Positions 3,762 through 5,082 of a stretch of DNA of 5,082 nucleotides are shown here, piece after piece (positions within the stretch are counted from its first letter, which is position 1; each line of letters begins with the position of its first letter). The notes beneath the pieces were generated by a model. That model did no database searches. It was not told where the DNA came from and saw nothing but the letters and a program-made list of their open reading frames with translations. The DNA comes from Candidatus Omnitrophota bacterium (GTDB taxonomy: Bacteria; Omnitrophota; Gorgyraeia; 2-01-FULL-45-10). The stretch is from assembly GCA_028716065.1 (NCBI GenBank), contig JAQUQN010000088.1, positions 1 through 5,082 on the forward strand. Reading direction: 5' to 3'. Both the position numbers and the translations under genes were made by a program.

Positions 3762-5082
3762 GTGCATAGCGGAATCTTTCGGGCTCGCCAAGTTTACGTC
3801 TTCCTCTTCTTCCTTGTGTCCCTGTCGCTTCTCTTAGCCCGTCTCTTCTATCTGCAGGCATTACGCCATCCATTCTATTTCAAGATAGCAAATGAAGAAC
3901 ATATCGTTTCGGTAGAACTCCAGCCCAAACGTGGCGCCATATATGACAGGCAGCTGCGCCCCATCGCTGTCAACCTCAACAGAGATTCGGTTTACGCAAA
4001 TCCCCGCACTATAAAAAATAAAGAACAGGCCATAAAGATACTTTCAACCGTATTGAATATAAAAGAGAGTTTCGTAAGGGAGAGGCTCTCCAGAGACAAG
4101 GGTTTTGTCTGGATCAAGCGCAAGATCACGACGAAAGAATCGGTCCGCCTGAAAAAATTCAATCTGGAAGGGATAGGTTTCGTCGAAGAGTCCAAGAGAT
4201 TCTATCCCAACCTGAGCCTGGCATGCCATATACTCGGATCCGTGAATATAGACAATAAAGGGCTTGAAGGGGTCGAATCGCTTTATGACGATTATCTTAA
4301 GGGACAGGGCGGATGGCTCATATCCACGCAGGACGCAAAGAGAAAATTATTGAAATATTATCAGGAAGAGTTCATAGCGCCCAAGAACGGTTATAGCGTT
4401 ATTCTCACGATAGACGAGGTGATACAGAATATAGCCGAGAGGGAATTGTATAAGATGTATGATAAGTATAATGCCAAGGGCGCGTCCATAATAGTGATGG
4501 ACCCGAAGAACGGCGACATCCTTGCGCTGGCGAATTTTCCTAATTTCAATTTGAATGATCCGGCCGGACGTCCCGCCGAAGCCGGCAGGGACAGGGCCGT
4601 TACGGACTTCTTCGAGCCGGGAAGCATATTCAAGATAGTCGCGGCCAGCGGCCTGCTGGAGGAGAACCTGGTAAATCTGAACGACAAATTCGACTGCGAG
4701 AACGGCGCGTGGAATGTCGGGAAGAGGACCTTGCATGACCACAGGCCTCACGGTATCATGACATTTAAAGAAGTGATAGAGATGTCCAGCAATATAGGGA
4801 CCGTCAAGGCGGCGAGCCGCCTGGGGCCCGATAAGATGTTTAAGTACATGAAACTCTTCGGGTTCTATGAGAAGACCGGCGTAGATCTTCCGGGAGAGGT
4901 CGTAGGGATGAACAGGCCGCTTTCGAGATGGAGCAAGACGAGCATGCTGGCTATACCGATGGGACAGGAGGTGACATCGACCGCGATACAGCTTGCGCGT
5001 GCCATCTCCGTAATAGCGGACAACGGATTTTTGCTGAAACCGCGTATAGTCAAAGAGATAGTCGGCGAAGACGGCGAAGTTA
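3762..5082 (+). CDS. ftsI: Septal peptidoglycan transpeptidase FtsI (PBP3), 3' end missing
   Basis: FtsI is the class B penicillin-binding protein that crosslinks septal peptidoglycan together with the glycosyltransferase FtsW. About 440 residues are visible before the right edge. After a GTG start there is a short cytoplasmic tip and one membrane helix (about residues 11-32, VYVFLFFLVSLSLLLARLFY). The dimerisation domain begins with PKRGAIYDRQLRPIAVN (from residue 55). A later GLEGVESLYDDYLKGQ segment leads into the transpeptidase domain. The catalytic serine is S288 in EPGSIFK (SxxK, K291; codon at 4623), and the SxN motif is S342-S343-N344 (codon at 4785). GVDLPGE and MGQEVTSTAIQLARA follow as in other FtsI proteins. 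The KTG box lies beyond the window, so completeness and any C-terminal PASTA domains cannot be judged. It shares a frame with ftsL, separated by TAATAA and an open 33-base gap. A sporulation-type SpoVD paralogue is possible, but dcw position favours FtsI. Confidence 0.95.
   Translation, partial: MHSGIFRARQVYVFLFFLVSLSLLLARLFYLQALRHPFYFKIANEEHIVSVELQPKRGAIYDRQLRPIAVNLNRDSVYANPRTIKNKEQAIKILSTVLNIKESFVRERLSRDKGFVWIKRKITTKESVRLKKFNLEGIGFVEESKRFYPNLSLACHILGSVNIDNKGLEGVESLYDDYLKGQGGWLISTQDAKRKLLKYYQEEFIAPKNGYSVILTIDEVIQNIAERELYKMYDKYNAKGASIIVMDPKNGDILALANFPNFNLNDPAGRPAEAGRDRAVTDFFEPGSIFKIVAASGLLEENLVNLNDKFDCENGAWNVGKRTLHDHRPHGIMTFKEVIEMSSNIGTVKAASRLGPDKMFKYMKLFGFYEKTGVDLPGEVVGMNRPLSRWSKTSMLAIPMGQEVTSTAIQLARAISVIADNGFLLKPRIVKEIVGEDGEV

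Noticed and set aside
3634..3837. A 67-codon plus-strand frame bridging ftsL and ftsI
   Set aside because: It is out of frame with both genes, covers the FtsL tail and the FtsI membrane helix, and lacks a credible SD.
4347..4751. A 134-codon minus-strand frame within ftsI
   Set aside because: It lies opposite the FtsI transpeptidase domain, including the SxxK motif, and has no recognisable domain or supported start.
4866..4880. EKTG-containing segment (EKTGVDLPGE) of FtsI as the active-site KTG box
   Set aside because: This KTG comes only about 30 residues after SxN and belongs to the GxDLPGE region typical of FtsI. The true KTG box should lie further downstream, outside the window.

Overview
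The window looks like ordinary bacterial chromosome. It joins an RNA-processing block (zinc-ribbon protein, RNase HI, RNase P RNA) to the start of a division and cell wall (dcw) cluster (mraZ, a small unknown gene, rsmH, ftsL, ftsI). All supported genes are on the + strand. Base composition is moderate. ATA is used heavily for Ile and AGA/AGG for Arg, three of the division genes start with GTG, and Shine-Dalgarno (SD) sites are strong. The RNase P RNA reads as type A, and an FtsL/FtsI pair implies a peptidoglycan wall. I would guess an uncultivated, Gram-negative-like lineage, possibly Omnitrophota. That is an impression from codon style and gene order, not a demonstrated placement.

Region 1 (1-1182): the last residues of an unidentified upstream gene, then a coiled-coil/C4 zinc-ribbon protein (CdsZ/DUF164 type), then a compact RNase HI. 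Both junctions have the same layout, TAA-A-ATG, so this is a tightly coupled operon.

Region 2 (1183-1789, no protein gene): the RNase P RNA gene rnpB begins 2-3 bases after the RNase HI stop and fills about 440 bases. A very strong intrinsic terminator and a weaker second one follow. Next comes a near-consensus sigma-70 promoter (TTGACA, 17 bases, TATACT). Three AAGTG-core direct repeats at exact 10-base steps lie between the predicted transcription start and mraZ. They match the MraZ operator pattern and run into the mraZ ribosome-binding site.

Region 3 (1790-5082): mraZ (transcriptional regulator of its own operon), a 60-codon gene of unknown function with the best ribosome-binding site in the window, rsmH (16S rRNA m4C1402 methyltransferase), ftsL (bitopic divisome protein), and ftsI (septal transpeptidase). 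The window edge cuts ftsI before its KTG box. These would be transcribed together from the mraZ promoter, with MraZ feeding back on it.

I found no mobile element, CRISPR array, tRNA or defence system, and nothing I would call a new system. The points most worth a second look are the 60-codon gene, the overlap of MraZ repeats with the SD, two extra hairpins in the RNase P RNA, and a possible extended -10 promoter for rnpB lying over the RNase HI stop codon.
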